DNA from: Planctomycetota bacterium | GTDB taxonomy: Bacteria; Planctomycetota; J058; JAJDCP01 | DNA length: 64,000 bases | Assembly: GCA_029260765.1 (NCBI GenBank) | Contig: JAJDCP010000018.1 | Location: 1 to 64,000, forward strand | Direction: 5' to 3' | Shown: one piece after another, positions 47,599-55,952 of the stretch | How positions within the stretch are numbered: the stretch's first letter is position 1 | Layout of the letters: the number at the start of each line of letters is the position of its first letter | Made by a program: the position numbers and the translations under genes | Notes under the pieces: model-generated | Told to the model about the DNA's origin: nothing | Seen by the model: only the letters and a program-made list of their open reading frames with translations | Database searches by the model: none

Positions 47599-48183
47599 AT
47601 GAGCCTTCCCGGTTACTTGAAAGGTGACTCCAAGCTTGCGTCCAGCCCGATCACGCGCGACGCCTTCCAGGCGATGCAGGAAGCGGCGCTGTTTGGCGAA
47701 GACGACGTGAAGGCGCTGCGGGCCTCGCGCCCGATCCTCGAGCCGCAGGTCGACCAGATTCTCGATGTCTGGTACGGCTTCGTCGGCTCGAAGCCCTTCC
47801 TGCTCAAACAGTTCAGTCACCCTGACAGCGGCCAGCCCGACCCGGAGTACCTCGGACGCGTCCGGGCGCGGTTCGGCCAGTGGATTCTCGACACGGCCGA
47901 CGCGCAGTACGACGAAGACTGGCTGCGCTGGCAGTTCGAGATTGGTCGGCGGCACCACCGTGTGGGCAAGAACCTGACCGATGCTGCCGTCAGCACGGCG
48001 TTGATTCCCTTCCGTTATCTGCTCCCGCTCGCGCAGCCCATCGTGCAGACGCTGCGGCCCTTCTTGGAACGCACCGGCGGGCCCACGAAGACCGTGGACG
48101 CCATGCAGGACGCGTGGCGCAAGTCTGTGTTGCTGCAGGTGACCCTGTGGTCGTACCCTTATGTCATCGCTGGAGACTTCTGA
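47599..48183 (+). CDS. protoglobin-domain heme protein
   Basis: This 194-residue protein starts at 47599 with GGAGG upstream. It spans a single protoglobin fold: LEPQVDQILDVWYGFVGSKP early, then the proximal-histidine region FEIGRRHHRVGKNL (His119 in the IGxxH pattern), then TALIPFRYLLPL. Protoglobins bind O2, CO and NO. There is no output domain, so it would act as a gas-binding or NO-handling protein rather than a globin-coupled sensor. Its TGA overlaps the ATG of the thioredoxin-fold gene, and both are probably controlled by the divergent MarR protein. Confidence 0.9.
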   Translation: MSLPGYLKGDSKLASSPITRDAFQAMQEAALFGEDDVKALRASRPILEPQVDQILDVWYGFVGSKPFLLKQFSHPDSGQPDPEYLGRVRARFGQWILDTADAQYDEDWLRWQFEIGRRHHRVGKNLTDAAVSTALIPFRYLLPLAQPIVQTLRPFLERTGGPTKTVDAMQDAWRKSVLLQVTLWSYPYVIAGDF

Positions 48184-48758
48184 TGAGCAGGTTCGTGCTA
48201 TTGCCCCCAGAGCAGGCCCCGCCCGCGCCCGAATGGACGATCGAGTCGTGGTTCCATCACCAGGGTGCTCAGACGCTCGCGGACCTCCGGGGCCGCGTCG
48301 TGGCGCTGCACGCATTCCAGATGCTGTGTCCGGGCTGCGTGACGCACGGCATCCCCCAGGCGCAACGGATCCGGGCCACGTTCGGCCGCGAGGACGTCGC
48401 TGTCATCGGGTTGCACACGGTGTTCGAGCACCACGAGGCGATGCGTCCTGTCTCCCTGCGCGCCTTCCTGCACGAGTACCGTGTCGACTTCCCCGTCGGC
48501 GTCGATGCTGCCCAGCCCAACAACCCGATCCCGTCGACGATGGAGGCCTTCCAGATGCGCGGCACCCCGACGCTGATCCTGATAGACCGGCTCGGGCGCC
48601 TGCGGTTGCACGCGTTCGGCCGTCCAGAGGACATGGCCGTCGGTGCCGCCGTTGCTTCGCTGTTGGCGGAGCCATGGCGGCCCGGCGCCGAGGGCGCTGG
48701 CGGCGGGAAAGAGGCTTCGGCATCCGATCTATGTGACGCCGACGGCTGTCCGATCTGA
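48183..48758 (+). CDS. thioredoxin-fold (TlpA/AhpC-type) redox protein
   Basis: This 191-residue protein is translationally coupled to the protoglobin gene (ATGA). It has the redox pair CPGC (Cys49, Cys52) in ALHAFQMLCPGC, the cis-Pro region MRGTPTLILIDRLGRLRLHA and the length of TlpA/peroxiredoxin-like proteins. It lacks a signal peptide, so it is cytoplasmic. The C-terminus adds two further cysteines (LCDADGCPI). It probably reduces a thiol partner or peroxide, in a module with the heme protein. Confidence 0.88.
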   Translation: MSRFVLLPPEQAPPAPEWTIESWFHHQGAQTLADLRGRVVALHAFQMLCPGCVTHGIPQAQRIRATFGREDVAVIGLHTVFEHHEAMRPVSLRAFLHEYRVDFPVGVDAAQPNNPIPSTMEAFQMRGTPTLILIDRLGRLRLHAFGRPEDMAVGAAVASLLAEPWRPGAEGAGGGKEASASDLCDADGCPI

Positions 48759-48844
48759 AGCGCGGGCTCTCTGTACAAAGCGCACGGAGCGGGCCGCCCA
48801 CCCTGGAGATGGGACACCTTGTTCTGGCGCGGTACTCAGCTTCC

Positions 48845-49312
48845 TCAGGGCTCGAGCGCCATCCGGTGCAAGGCCGTGGCCGCCTCCTCGTGGACCTCGA
48901 GAACGCGCTCGGCTCCTACCTCGCGAAAGCGACAGAGCGGCTCGCCCCAGAGCGTGAGTTGCTCTCTGCGTTGAAGTCCGCCCCTATGTGGAACATGATT
49001 CACCTCCTTAGGCGGGTTGGCGGGCTTCCAGGCATTCTCGCGTTGTTGGAAGATTGCAGGCAGGCCCGCAGCTCCTTCGGCAGAAAGCGGTAGGCTTGTA
49101 ATCACAGTGCAGTGGTTCTCGGCCTTGGGGCTTGACACAACGTATGACCCCAGCTTCCGTACTTGCTGAACTGTAGAATGGATGATGCAACCGGCCGTGG
49201 CGGCGAGTTCCGCCACGGATTTGTCATTCCGTGTCTGCACGGAGAATCCTCGAAGCCTTGGAACATCAACGTGTTCAGAGGCACCTTTCTGGAGGTTTTG
49301 GGGCTGAGCCAT
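48845..49312 (-). CDS. hypothetical protein
   Basis: A frame of about 155 residues (MAQPQNLQKGASEHVDVPRL) reads like protein: NDKSVAELAATAGCIIHSTV, KAENHCTVITSLPLSAEGAA and the end VLEVHEEAATALHRMALEP. No known family. GGCGGG precedes the chosen start. The composition is less GC-rich than its flanks. It could be part of a toxin/antitoxin-type small gene set, but this is only a guess. Confidence 0.35.
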   Translation of the reverse strand: MAQPQNLQKGASEHVDVPRLRGFSVQTRNDKSVAELAATAGCIIHSTVQQVRKLGSYVVSSPKAENHCTVITSLPLSAEGAAGLPAIFQQRENAWKPANPPKEVNHVPHRGGLQRREQLTLWGEPLCRFREVGAERVLEVHEEAATALHRMALEP

Positions 49313-49536
49313 CCCGCCACGAACAACTTTCGCCTCGTCTTTCAGATCTCCGAAGAGCACTCGTCGCAGCAGGATGCACAGCCTTCCGGGGGTACAAGAA
49401 GAATCTGGGGTAGCGTGCCGGGAACAAGCGTTCCGCAATCGAAGGCAGCCGTACATGGCTCACTCCAGAGTTGATGGTTCCCATCGGTCTTGTGGTGCTG
49501 GCGAAAAGATCTTGCGCGCACTGTCGAGTCCGTCAA

Positions 49537-50435
49537 TCAGACGAATCTGGTCGCATTGGCCCAAGTCGTTGGCCGCATGAGAATAGACCACACATGTACG
49601 ATATCTTTGTGCGCTCGAAACCACGTCGAGTCTGGCGAAGGCGCGACTGCGGGCGGTCTGAGTGGCTCGGAGGACCGGCGTCTACAGCGCGTAGACGGCT
49701 CTGGTTGTGGCGGTGTGCCCGAACGTATGCCAGCGAGGGGCAAGGGGTCGCTTGGGCTCAACTCGGGTGCCTGGACGGCGACCTGGCAGGTTGGCCGGCA
49801 GGCCTCGCGAAACTCGCAGCCACAGGCGGCGCAGCCAATGGCCGCAGCTTTGAACGTGCGCGGGCTCATCCGCAGCTTGCGCGGCGGTTCGCAAGCACAC
49901 ACATACAGGGGCCGACTCGCCTTCGAGGGCGTCAGCCGCACCGCTGGCGGACACCGATAGCGCATTTCCGCGGCGCGATGCCCATCGATCTCTTGGGCAT
50001 GTTCCTTGCGAACGAAGTCGCTCAGGCGGGTGTGGTTGAAGCCCCAGAGTTTGCGCTTCGCGACTTCGAGGTCGACATCCAGCGCCAGGCCGAGGAACCG
50101 GGCGTTGTGGTAGCGCCCGTTCTGGCCAGTGTCCTTCACGCCTCGGGCAAACGTCAGGCCATGCGAGGCTTCGTGCAGCTGGACTGCTAGCAGGCGCTCG
50201 CCGGGGTCTGTTTCATAGACCACGCCCGAGCAGTCCGGCGCCAACAGCCCGGTGCCGATGGGGTGCCATTGGCTGTCCAGGTCGACGTTGCCCAGTGCCC
50301 AAGCTTCAATGGGCGGCAGCACTGCGCTTGCCCTGCAAGGATCATCACTGCCGCAGGAACCGCCCTATGCCGGCGACGAATGGCCAGCCAGGTACGCTCG
50401 AGCGCCCGAACCAGTCTTCCCGTTTCCACACTCAT
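49537..50435 (-). pseudogene. SprT-like zinc protease gene with frameshift
   Basis: ATG at 50435 (GAGGGAG upstream) opens MSVETGRLVRALERTWLAIR and VPAAVMILAGQAQC. Near 50310 the reading passes to another frame with LLAVQLHEASHGLTFARGVK, then DTGQNGRYHNARFLGLALDV, and a C-terminal zinc ribbon (VCACEPPRKLRMSPR, then GCAACGCEF). This is the HExxH-plus-zinc-ribbon layout of SprT-like proteins. The frameshift, and the long tail after the ribbon to 49537, point to decay. A short reading error in the assembly could also explain it. Confidence 0.6.
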
Positions 50436-50486
50436 GACTCCCTCGCACAGGCGGCTGCCGCCAGCTTCCGGCCCACAGGGCGGGGC

Positions 50487-50654
50487 TCAGTCTGCCGGGT
50501 TGTCGTACTGGTCGATGAAGGCCTCGAGCATTTCGGCGGGCGGGTCCGGGTTCAGCGTGGCGAAGAACTCTTGCAGCGTGCCGCCCACCGGCAGCACTGT
50601 CGCCCTTTTCGGGGCGGTGAGTGTGGCCCGGTCGACCAATTCCCGGGCGGATCC
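50487..50654 (-). pseudogene. C-terminal fragment of a hypothetical gene
   Basis: The last about 55 residues read ELVDRATLTAPKRATVLPVG, then EFFATLNPDPPAEMLEAFID, and stop 51 bases before the SprT-like gene on the same strand. Upstream of about 50655 the frame loses character, so the 5' part is lost, possibly through the rearrangement that brought in the GEVED fragment and IS91 element. Confidence 0.4.
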
Positions 50655-50881
50655 CGTGCAAGAACGGCGTCCGAAGCTATCCCTCCTGAAATCGGGCTGC
50701 AAGAGGCAGCGGTTCCGCGGACACGGGCGACGCGTGCTCTGGCAGGACTGTAGGGGCAGACCAACACCTTCTACCCAGGGTCGTTCGTTGCGGATACACT
50801 CGTTGAGATCCACCACCAAGGTGCGCCGAGGAGCAGCCCGCGCTGTCTAGTACTACTCTTCGAGCCCCGTAGGAAAGACCC

Positions 50882-51532
50882 ATGCGCCGCCGTCCGCTCA
50901 GTCTCTCGACTCTTGGACTCCTTCTTCTCCTGCTCACGCCCGTTGTGACGGCGCAGACCACTCTCGACTTCGGGGACGCCCCAGACCCGAGCTATCCCAC
51001 CCTGTTGGGCAGCGATGGGGCGCGCCATGTGATCGTCGCCGGGCTGCATCTCGGCGGCGGGCCGGACAGCGAGGCCGACGGCCAGCCCACCTCGGAGCTG
51101 ATCCATCTCGAATGCAGCCACATCGACAGCGGGCGGAAGCTTCTGCGTGTCGAAGCGGGCAAGGGCTGCAAGGACCGCATGGTGCCGTTGTCGGAGCGCC
51201 TGCTCGCCCAGCTGCGCCGCAATTGGCTCGAGCAGCGCCCGCCGCGCTGGCTGTTCCCCGGTTGGCAGGTCAGCGTCCCGATCGCCGCCCACACCGTCCA
51301 GAAGGCATTTCTCCGCGCTCGGCGGCGCGCCGGGATCGAGAAGCCCGCCACGCTGCGCTCGCTGCGTCATTCCTTTGCCACCCACCATCTCGAAGCAGGC
51401 ACCGACCTACGCACCCTGCAGATGCTGATGGGGCACCGCAGCCTGGCGACCACAGCGATCTACCTGCACGTCTCCCAGAGCACGCTTGCCAATGCCCCAA
51501 GTCCGCTCGACACCCTTACGGGGCTCGAGTAG
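50882..51532 (+). pseudogene. chimera: GEVED protein N-terminus joined to tyrosine recombinase
   Basis: The first about 70 residues are a signal peptide (MRRRPLSLSTLGLLLLLLTP) and the start of a GEVED-type exoprotein (LDFGDAPDPSYPTLL, GPDSEADGQPT). From SELIHLECSHIDSGRK the frame is the C-terminal catalytic part of an IS91-associated tyrosine recombinase, with LRSLRHSFATHHL and MLMGHRSLATTAIYLHVS. The junction at about 51088 removes the recombinase N-terminus, including the first catalytic Arg (GLR-SEL), so recombination activity should be lost. The transposase gene follows after two bases. Confidence 0.75.
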
Positions 51533-51534
51533 CC

Positions 51535-52794
51535 ATGGGTGCGGACACACTACGACGCCCAACGGCACGCGCCACCAGGCCGAAGCTAGAGGTCGCGGAC
51601 GTCATCCGCCACTGCGCTCCCGATTACCTGCACGCCTACGCACCGGAGGCGGCCCATGAGCGCGTCCTGCGCCATCTCGCCGCCTGCCGTACAGCGCAGC
51701 TCGGAGGCCACGTTGAGCGCTGCGACCGTTGTGGTTACGAGCGCAACGCCTACAACTCCTGCCGCGACCGCCACTGCCCGAAGTGCCAGGCGTTCGGCTC
51801 CGTCCGCTGGGTCGAGGCGCGCGAAAGTGACCTGCTGCCGGTGCACTACTTCCATGTCGTCTTCACGTTGCCAGCTTCGATCGCCGCGATCGCGCTGCAG
51901 AACAAGCGAGTCGTCTACGGCCTGCTGTTCCAGGCATCGAGTTCCGTCTTGATGGAACTCGCCGCCGACCCGAAGCACCTGGGTAGTCGCCTCGGCTTCC
52001 TGGGCGTGCTGCACACCTGGGGCCAGGCGCTGACCCACCATCCGCATGTGCACTATGTCGTCGCGGGTGGGGGACCGTCGCTGGACGGCGAGCGCTGGCT
52101 GGCCTGCCGACCGAGCTACTTCCTGCCGATCCCTGTACTGCAGTTGAAGTTCCGGGGCAGGTTCCTCGACCTGCTGAAGCACGCCTATGCGGCGGGAAGG
52201 CTGCAATTCCGCGGCGGCTTGCGCCGGCTGGCAGGGCGCAAGAAGTTCCTCAAGTACTTGCGAACTCCTTACAGGCAAAACTGGGTCGTGTATGCCAAAC
52301 CGCCATTCGGGAGCCCGCGGCAGGTCGTGAGGTATCTAGGCCGCTACACCCACCGTGTCGCGATCGCCAACAGCCGTCTGCTGGAGCTTCGGGGCGGGCG
52401 GGTCTCCTTCCGCTGGAAGGACTACAGCCAAGGAAATCGCCTGCGCGTGCTGACGCTCGAGGCCACGGAGTTCCTGCGGCGCAGACTGCTGCATGTGCTG
52501 CCGAAACGCTTCGTTCGCATCCGCTACTACGGCTTTCTGGCGAACCGCTGGCGGGTGGAGAAGTTGAAGCTGTGCCGGGAGCTGCTTGGCGTGGCCTCCA
52601 CGGCCGAGACCACGACCGACGAAGAGGAGCAGGCTGCGTCAGAGTCCGAGGTCGTGCAGGTTGCCTGTCCGAAGTGCAAGGAGGGTAAAATGTTGCGCGC
52701 TGGTCTTGTGCCACCGGTGTCGCCCCCGAGCTGGCGGATCGCCTTTGCGGAGGCCGAGGCAGAGCTACCGAAGTGGTCGTGTGATACGTCTTGA
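51535..52794 (+). CDS. IS91-family rolling-circle transposase
   Basis: This 419-residue protein has an N-terminal zinc-binding region (CDRC, then C-x4-CPKC at about 63-84) and the HUH-type metal site within THHPHVHYVV. A downstream two-tyrosine segment, VVRYLGRYTHRVAIANS, and the C-terminal LLHVLPKRFVRIRYYGFLAN complete the IS91/Y2 layout. It looks complete and potentially active. It starts two bases after the recombinase stop, the arrangement seen in IS91 elements carrying a tyrosine recombinase. Confidence 0.9.
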   Translation: MGADTLRRPTARATRPKLEVADVIRHCAPDYLHAYAPEAAHERVLRHLAACRTAQLGGHVERCDRCGYERNAYNSCRDRHCPKCQAFGSVRWVEARESDLLPVHYFHVVFTLPASIAAIALQNKRVVYGLLFQASSSVLMELAADPKHLGSRLGFLGVLHTWGQALTHHPHVHYVVAGGGPSLDGERWLACRPSYFLPIPVLQLKFRGRFLDLLKHAYAAGRLQFRGGLRRLAGRKKFLKYLRTPYRQNWVVYAKPPFGSPRQVVRYLGRYTHRVAIANSRLLELRGGRVSFRWKDYSQGNRLRVLTLEATEFLRRRLLHVLPKRFVRIRYYGFLANRWRVEKLKLCRELLGVASTAETTTDEEEQAASESEVVQVACPKCKEGKMLRAGLVPPVSPPSWRIAFAEAEAELPKWSCDTS

Positions 52795-53034
52795 CCGCGG
52801 GAGGGCCTTGATCACTGACGAGACTGCATTCCTCATTGTGAGCCGACGCGCCGTTTGCGGCGTCTGTCCTGGGCATGGTCGTGCCTGTGCTGCAGGAGAT
52901 CCCCCAGGAAGGGCGGCATCAAGCCGATCGAGACCCCGCGAGCTGGCGGCAAAGTCTCTGGAACCCTTGCGCATCTCCAGCCAGCCCCTCCGATCTTCCT
53001 GCCGGGGGAGAGGGGTCACCTTCGAAACCCCATA
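52795..53034. other. 3' non-coding part of the IS91 element
   Basis: I see no gene. This is probably the subterminal region of the element that leads to oriIS. It includes ACCCCATAG just before the terminal hairpin. Confidence 0.4.
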
Positions 53035-53055
53035 GCCGCATCGCCGCGAAGCGGC
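53035..53055. repeat. oriIS-type terminal hairpin
   Basis: GCCGC and GCGGC pair around an 11-base loop; three bases later GTTC follows. A hairpin next to GTTC is the layout of an IS91 oriIS end. Confidence 0.5.
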
Positions 53056-53068
53056 ATTGTTCAACGGC

Positions 53069-53143
53069 GTGTTGCCGCAACCCGGCCAGGCGGTGGCGCA
53101 GGCCGCTTTCGTGGGTTTCTGGCTGGCCGGGCTACGGCAACAC
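53069..53143. repeat. 19-bp imperfect inverted repeat, long hairpin
   Basis: GTGTTGCCGCAACCCGGCC (53069-53087) pairs with GGCCGGGCTACGGCAACAC (53125-53143) at 17 of 19 positions. It lies between the IS91 end and the GxxExxY cassette. Confidence 0.6.
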
Positions 53144-53250
53144 TTCTCTTCATTGCGTGGCCGGAGTGCAGGTCCGATCCGGAACCGGCGAAGGGCGGTT
53201 GGAGGGGCTCGAGTCTCTTCACTGAACGGGGCCTTCTCTCAGCCGAACGT

Positions 53251-53658
53251 TCAATGAAGAAGAGATCTATGAGGAACCCAGGAACCCAGGATTCCGGAAA
53301 CCGCAACGTGCGAGAACCCGCTTGGGAACGAGCTTGTCACTGGAAATTTGAGCAGCAGCCCGTGCTCTCGTCGGGCGGCGCGCAAGTACGATCGGACGAC
53401 AACGAAGTGGACATTCTGCAGTTGCTTGATCGCCTTGAGCTCGACGACAACAAGGTCGGCGACAAGCATGTCCCATCGATGACGAGCGTCCTCTTGACCG
53501 TCGTAGAGTACAGCGATCTCAACCTGACGTTCGAAATCTATGCCTCGCTTGGCAAGCTCGATCGGGTATACCGACTCCAGGAAGCCTGGACCCAAAGAGC
53601 TGTGAACTTGAATGGCTGCCCCGATGATCTGGTGTGTAAGGTCTGCATGCACCAACAT
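53251..53658 (-). CDS. GxxExxY-family protein
   Basis: This 135-residue protein shows the name-giving motif GFLESVY (25-31) after HQIIGAAIQVHSSLGPG. It also has the PDDEXK_3-like core: FERQVEIAVLYDG, then DMLVADLVVVELKAIKQL and VHFVVVRSYLRAA. The family is of unknown function; a nuclease-like fold is proposed for it. Its last about 15 codons are formed by one arm of a perfect 27-bp inverted repeat, and the other arm lies seven bases before its start codon. The start at 53658 is the only fitting ATG. Confidence 0.85.
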   Translation of the reverse strand: MLVHADLTHQIIGAAIQVHSSLGPGFLESVYPIELAKRGIDFERQVEIAVLYDGQEDARHRWDMLVADLVVVELKAIKQLQNVHFVVVRSYLRAARREHGLLLKFPVTSSFPSGFSHVAVSGILGSWVPHRSLLH

Positions 53659-53691
53659 GCAGCAAATCCTGGGTTCCTGGGTTCCTCATAG
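53267..53691. mobile_element. inverted-repeat-bounded GxxExxY cassette
   Basis: CTATGAGGAACCCAGGAACC (start of the 27-bp arm at 53267-53293) recurs as an exact reverse complement at 53665-53691. The arms contain an internal GGAACCCA duplication. They enclose essentially only the GxxExxY gene. In RNA the arms would pair and present the coding region as a loop, like intervening sequences in 23S rRNA. Mobility is inferred, not shown. Confidence 0.6.
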
Positions 53692-53918
53692 CTAATTCTT
53701 TTCCAACGAGAGCTCAGCAAGGTTCGACTGCATTGTGCCCTCCGATCCCGCAAATGCAAACAAATGTCTGTATTTGTTTTGAGCGGCCAGATCCTCCCAT
53801 TTCGCCTCGCTGGAGGCGTCCGCACACCTCTGCGCGGCCCAAGAAAACGCAACCGCGCGAGTCTGTCGATCTGTACCAACAGATCACACAAAGAGATCAC
53901 GCAATGGATGGTCTGGGC

Positions 53919-54085
53919 GTCGCCGCAGGCGACCCGGAGCCTTGGCCCGGCGGTTGCTCGCGCCCCTGAACGGATCAAGCGCCGTAATGCTATGGCACAA
54001 TTGAAGATGAAGCAAGCGGTGGGCCAGAGCGTAGGGCTTTGCGCCAAGAGGCCGTTGGCAAGCTGGCGTTCGAATCCAGGTCTTC
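53919..54085. repeat. palindromic repeat family, copy A
   Basis: The first block, 53919-53962, begins with the palindrome GTCGCCGCAGGCGAC and continues CTTGGCCCGGCGGTTGC. It matches copy B (57599-57642) at about 40 of 44 bases. The second block, 54001-54085, has AGCAAGCGGTGGGCCAGAGC, TTTGCGCCAAGAGG, GCGTTCGAATCC and GGTCTTCGA, shared with copies C and D. The second block has a loose tRNA-like order (AGAGC, TTTGC, GTTCGAATCC) but does not fold as a functional tRNA. Further related fragments continue to about 54470. The whole stretch 53692-54571 contains no gene. Confidence 0.6.
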
Positions 54086-54571
54086 GATGGGCGCTGCCGT
54101 GCCAGGGCCAAAGGGCCCTGGGGGGTGGCTTGGGGGTCGGGCGGTGTTTTAAGTGTGGCGCGGTTGTCTTGCGGTCGCCTCCGAGACCGATCCCGAGGAG
54201 GATCGCGAAGGACCGATGGGCGATCGCCAATCGCGATGTCGGAGGGCCGATGTCCGAATGAGAGCGGTCGCCAGCGGGACCTGCGGCCGGAGGTCTGGCC
54301 TCGCGGTTGCCACAACCAGCACAGCAACTGAACGAGGCTCGCCAGAGCCGACCACCAACCGCAACCGCGGAGACAGAGCGCTGTGGAGGTTGGCGGCCCC
54401 GGGCTCCGAATCGAAGCGAACGTCAACTACGCCGCCAGCAGAGCAACCGGTCGTTCGGTCTTCAAGACGGAGTGGTGCCAGGAACCGTGCTGCAAACAGA
54501 GACGGCATCCAGTCCAGGGGACCCTCAAGGACCGAGTCCTGACCAGGAACCGAGCCAGAAGCCCAACCCGG

Positions 54572-55354
54572 TCACGGCAACGGTGGGACCTTCTTCTTGG
54601 CCGCCTTCTTCTTGGCCGCCTTCTTCTTGGCCGCCTTCTTCTTGGCCGCCTTCTTCTTGGTCGGCTTCTTCTTGGCCGGCTTCTTCTTGGCCGGCTTCTT
54701 CTTGGCCGGCTTCTTCTTGGTCGGCTTCTTCTTGGCCGCCTTCTTCTTGACGGTCGCCCTCCTGCTGGGCGATTGCTTCGCGGCCCCCTCCCTCCCTAGC
54801 CCCTTCTTCCTCGCGAGCTCGAGGAGCGCTTTGCAACTCCCATCCACGTCGTATCCCGCGTTGCCATACAGGGGGTGCCACAGGTCGACGTCGCCTCGGG
54901 GTTCGAGTCGAAACGCTGAGACGTCCAAGGGGTCACCCGATAGGTGCCGGAGTAGCCGCTCTTCGATCGAGTCGGCGTCGAACACGACATAGGGTTCGAG
55001 CCCCACGAGGGTCTCCGGGCGCTCGATCCGCCGCTCCCCTTCCGGGGCCATGAGGAAGAACCCGTGTCCTCCTCTTCCGAAGGAGCCGACTTTGTAGTGC
55101 AGGAGGGGCTCCTTCAGCTCCTCCCGAATGGGTGCCTTGCCCACCTTCTTCCAACGGCCGCTCGTCACGGAGCGGTGGAAGAACATGGTCCGAAACAGCA
55201 CCCGCGCGCCCTCGATCGCGCTCGCGCCGAGCGGCTCCCCGCTGGTTAGATCGAAGAGAGCGAGCGATCTCGGGAGGATCTGTCCGTACCCGAGAAGGCC
55301 TGAACTCAGGGGGAGCGTTACGACCGCTCCCACGGTGACGCGCTGCTTTGCCAT
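54572..55354 (-). CDS. Imm26-like protein with histone-H1-like lysine tail
   Basis: This is a 260-residue protein. The first about 190 residues resemble the Imm26 immunity family ([40 protein letters not shown]). From about 205 onwards there is an almost pure (A/P/T)(A)KKK tail of some 55 residues ([20 protein letters not shown]). Lysine/alanine/proline repeats of this kind occur in histone-H1-like proteins and would bind DNA or RNA. The tail is encoded by a 12-15-base repeat, a natural source of length variation. No toxin gene is adjacent. The ribosome site is weak. Confidence 0.75.
   Translation of the reverse strand: MAKQRVTVGAVVTLPLSSGLLGYGQILPRSLALFDLTSGEPLGASAIEGARVLFRTMFFHRSVTSGRWKKVGKAPIREELKEPLLHYKVGSFGRGGHGFFLMAPEGERRIERPETLVGLEPYVVFDADSIEERLLRHLSGDPLDVSAFRLEPRGDVDLWHPLYGNAGYDVDGSCKALLELARKKGLGREGAAKQSPSRRATVKKKAAKKKPTKKKPAKKKPAKKKPAKKKPTKKKAAKKKAAKKKAAKKKAAKKKVPPLP
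54590..54752. repeat. 15-base tandem repeats encoding the lysine tail
   Basis: About eleven units of TTCTTCTTGGCCGGC type (plus strand) encode [10 protein letters not shown] on the minus strand. Confidence 0.85.
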
Positions 55355-55952
55355 TACTTGCAGGGCCCCCGCCCTTCCGAATGTTGCCCGACTTCTTCAG
55401 GGATATAAACCATTTCCCTACAGACTAGTGCGCCGGGCATCAACGTGCTGCAAGAGCCGGCTTGAGCTGACTGCTGGGGAACTCTCGCCCAGCGACCAGC
55501 TTCTCGCAGTTTCTCGGTGTCGTTCTGGTGTCCATTCCAGGGCACCACCGAGCAAGGCTGCTCAGGAGCATAACAGGTGACGTCTACGAGACAAAAGCGG
55601 AACACCCAAGCTACCGGAGGGTAACGCATGTTTGATTACATTCCGTAGATTCGTTGTGTTGTTTGAGTGGGATGAAGTGGAATGAAATCTGCCTACCCAA
55701 TGATGCAGGTCTAGTTTTCTGGAATTGAGGTCGCATGTGCCTGATGATAATGCTGAAAAGAGGAGACGGATAGGGAATTCCACCTGCCGAACGCAACAAG
55801 CCAAGAGTAGGCAACTTGCGCAAGGAAGTCAACGTCAACAGGACCTGTCGGTGATGCTGCGAGGGTGCTTGGGGGGCCTGATCTAGGGGGCTTGGTTACA
55901 GTTGGCACGCCCAGCCCACAACTTCAGGCACAGCGCCTCCCTGCCCTCGCGA
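55355..55952. other. about 600-base AT-richer stretch
   Basis: No gene is visible. The part at about 55600-55800 is clearly less GC-rich than its surroundings, suggesting foreign origin. It lies between the Imm26-like gene and a decayed transposase. Confidence 0.4.

Larger units (their letters stand above)
51088..53058 (+). mobile_element. IS91-family element, left end truncated
   Basis: The element comprises the truncated tyrosine recombinase, an intact IS91-type transposase and about 260 bases of downstream sequence. It ends at a hairpin followed by GTTC at 53059-53062, the target tetranucleotide expected next to oriIS in IS91 elements. The left boundary is the in-frame fusion to the GEVED gene, so the ter end is missing. 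This fits one-ended or aborted rolling-circle insertion. Confidence 0.65.

Noticed and set aside
54590..54752. CRISPR-like direct repeats
   Set aside because: The units are contiguous 12-15-base coding repeats without spacers. No CRISPR array or cas gene was seen.
54597..54992. Plus-strand frame reading [13 protein letters not shown], like a repeated membrane protein
   Set aside because: It is the antisense of the lysine-tail repeats; the minus strand has the coherent Imm26-like protein.
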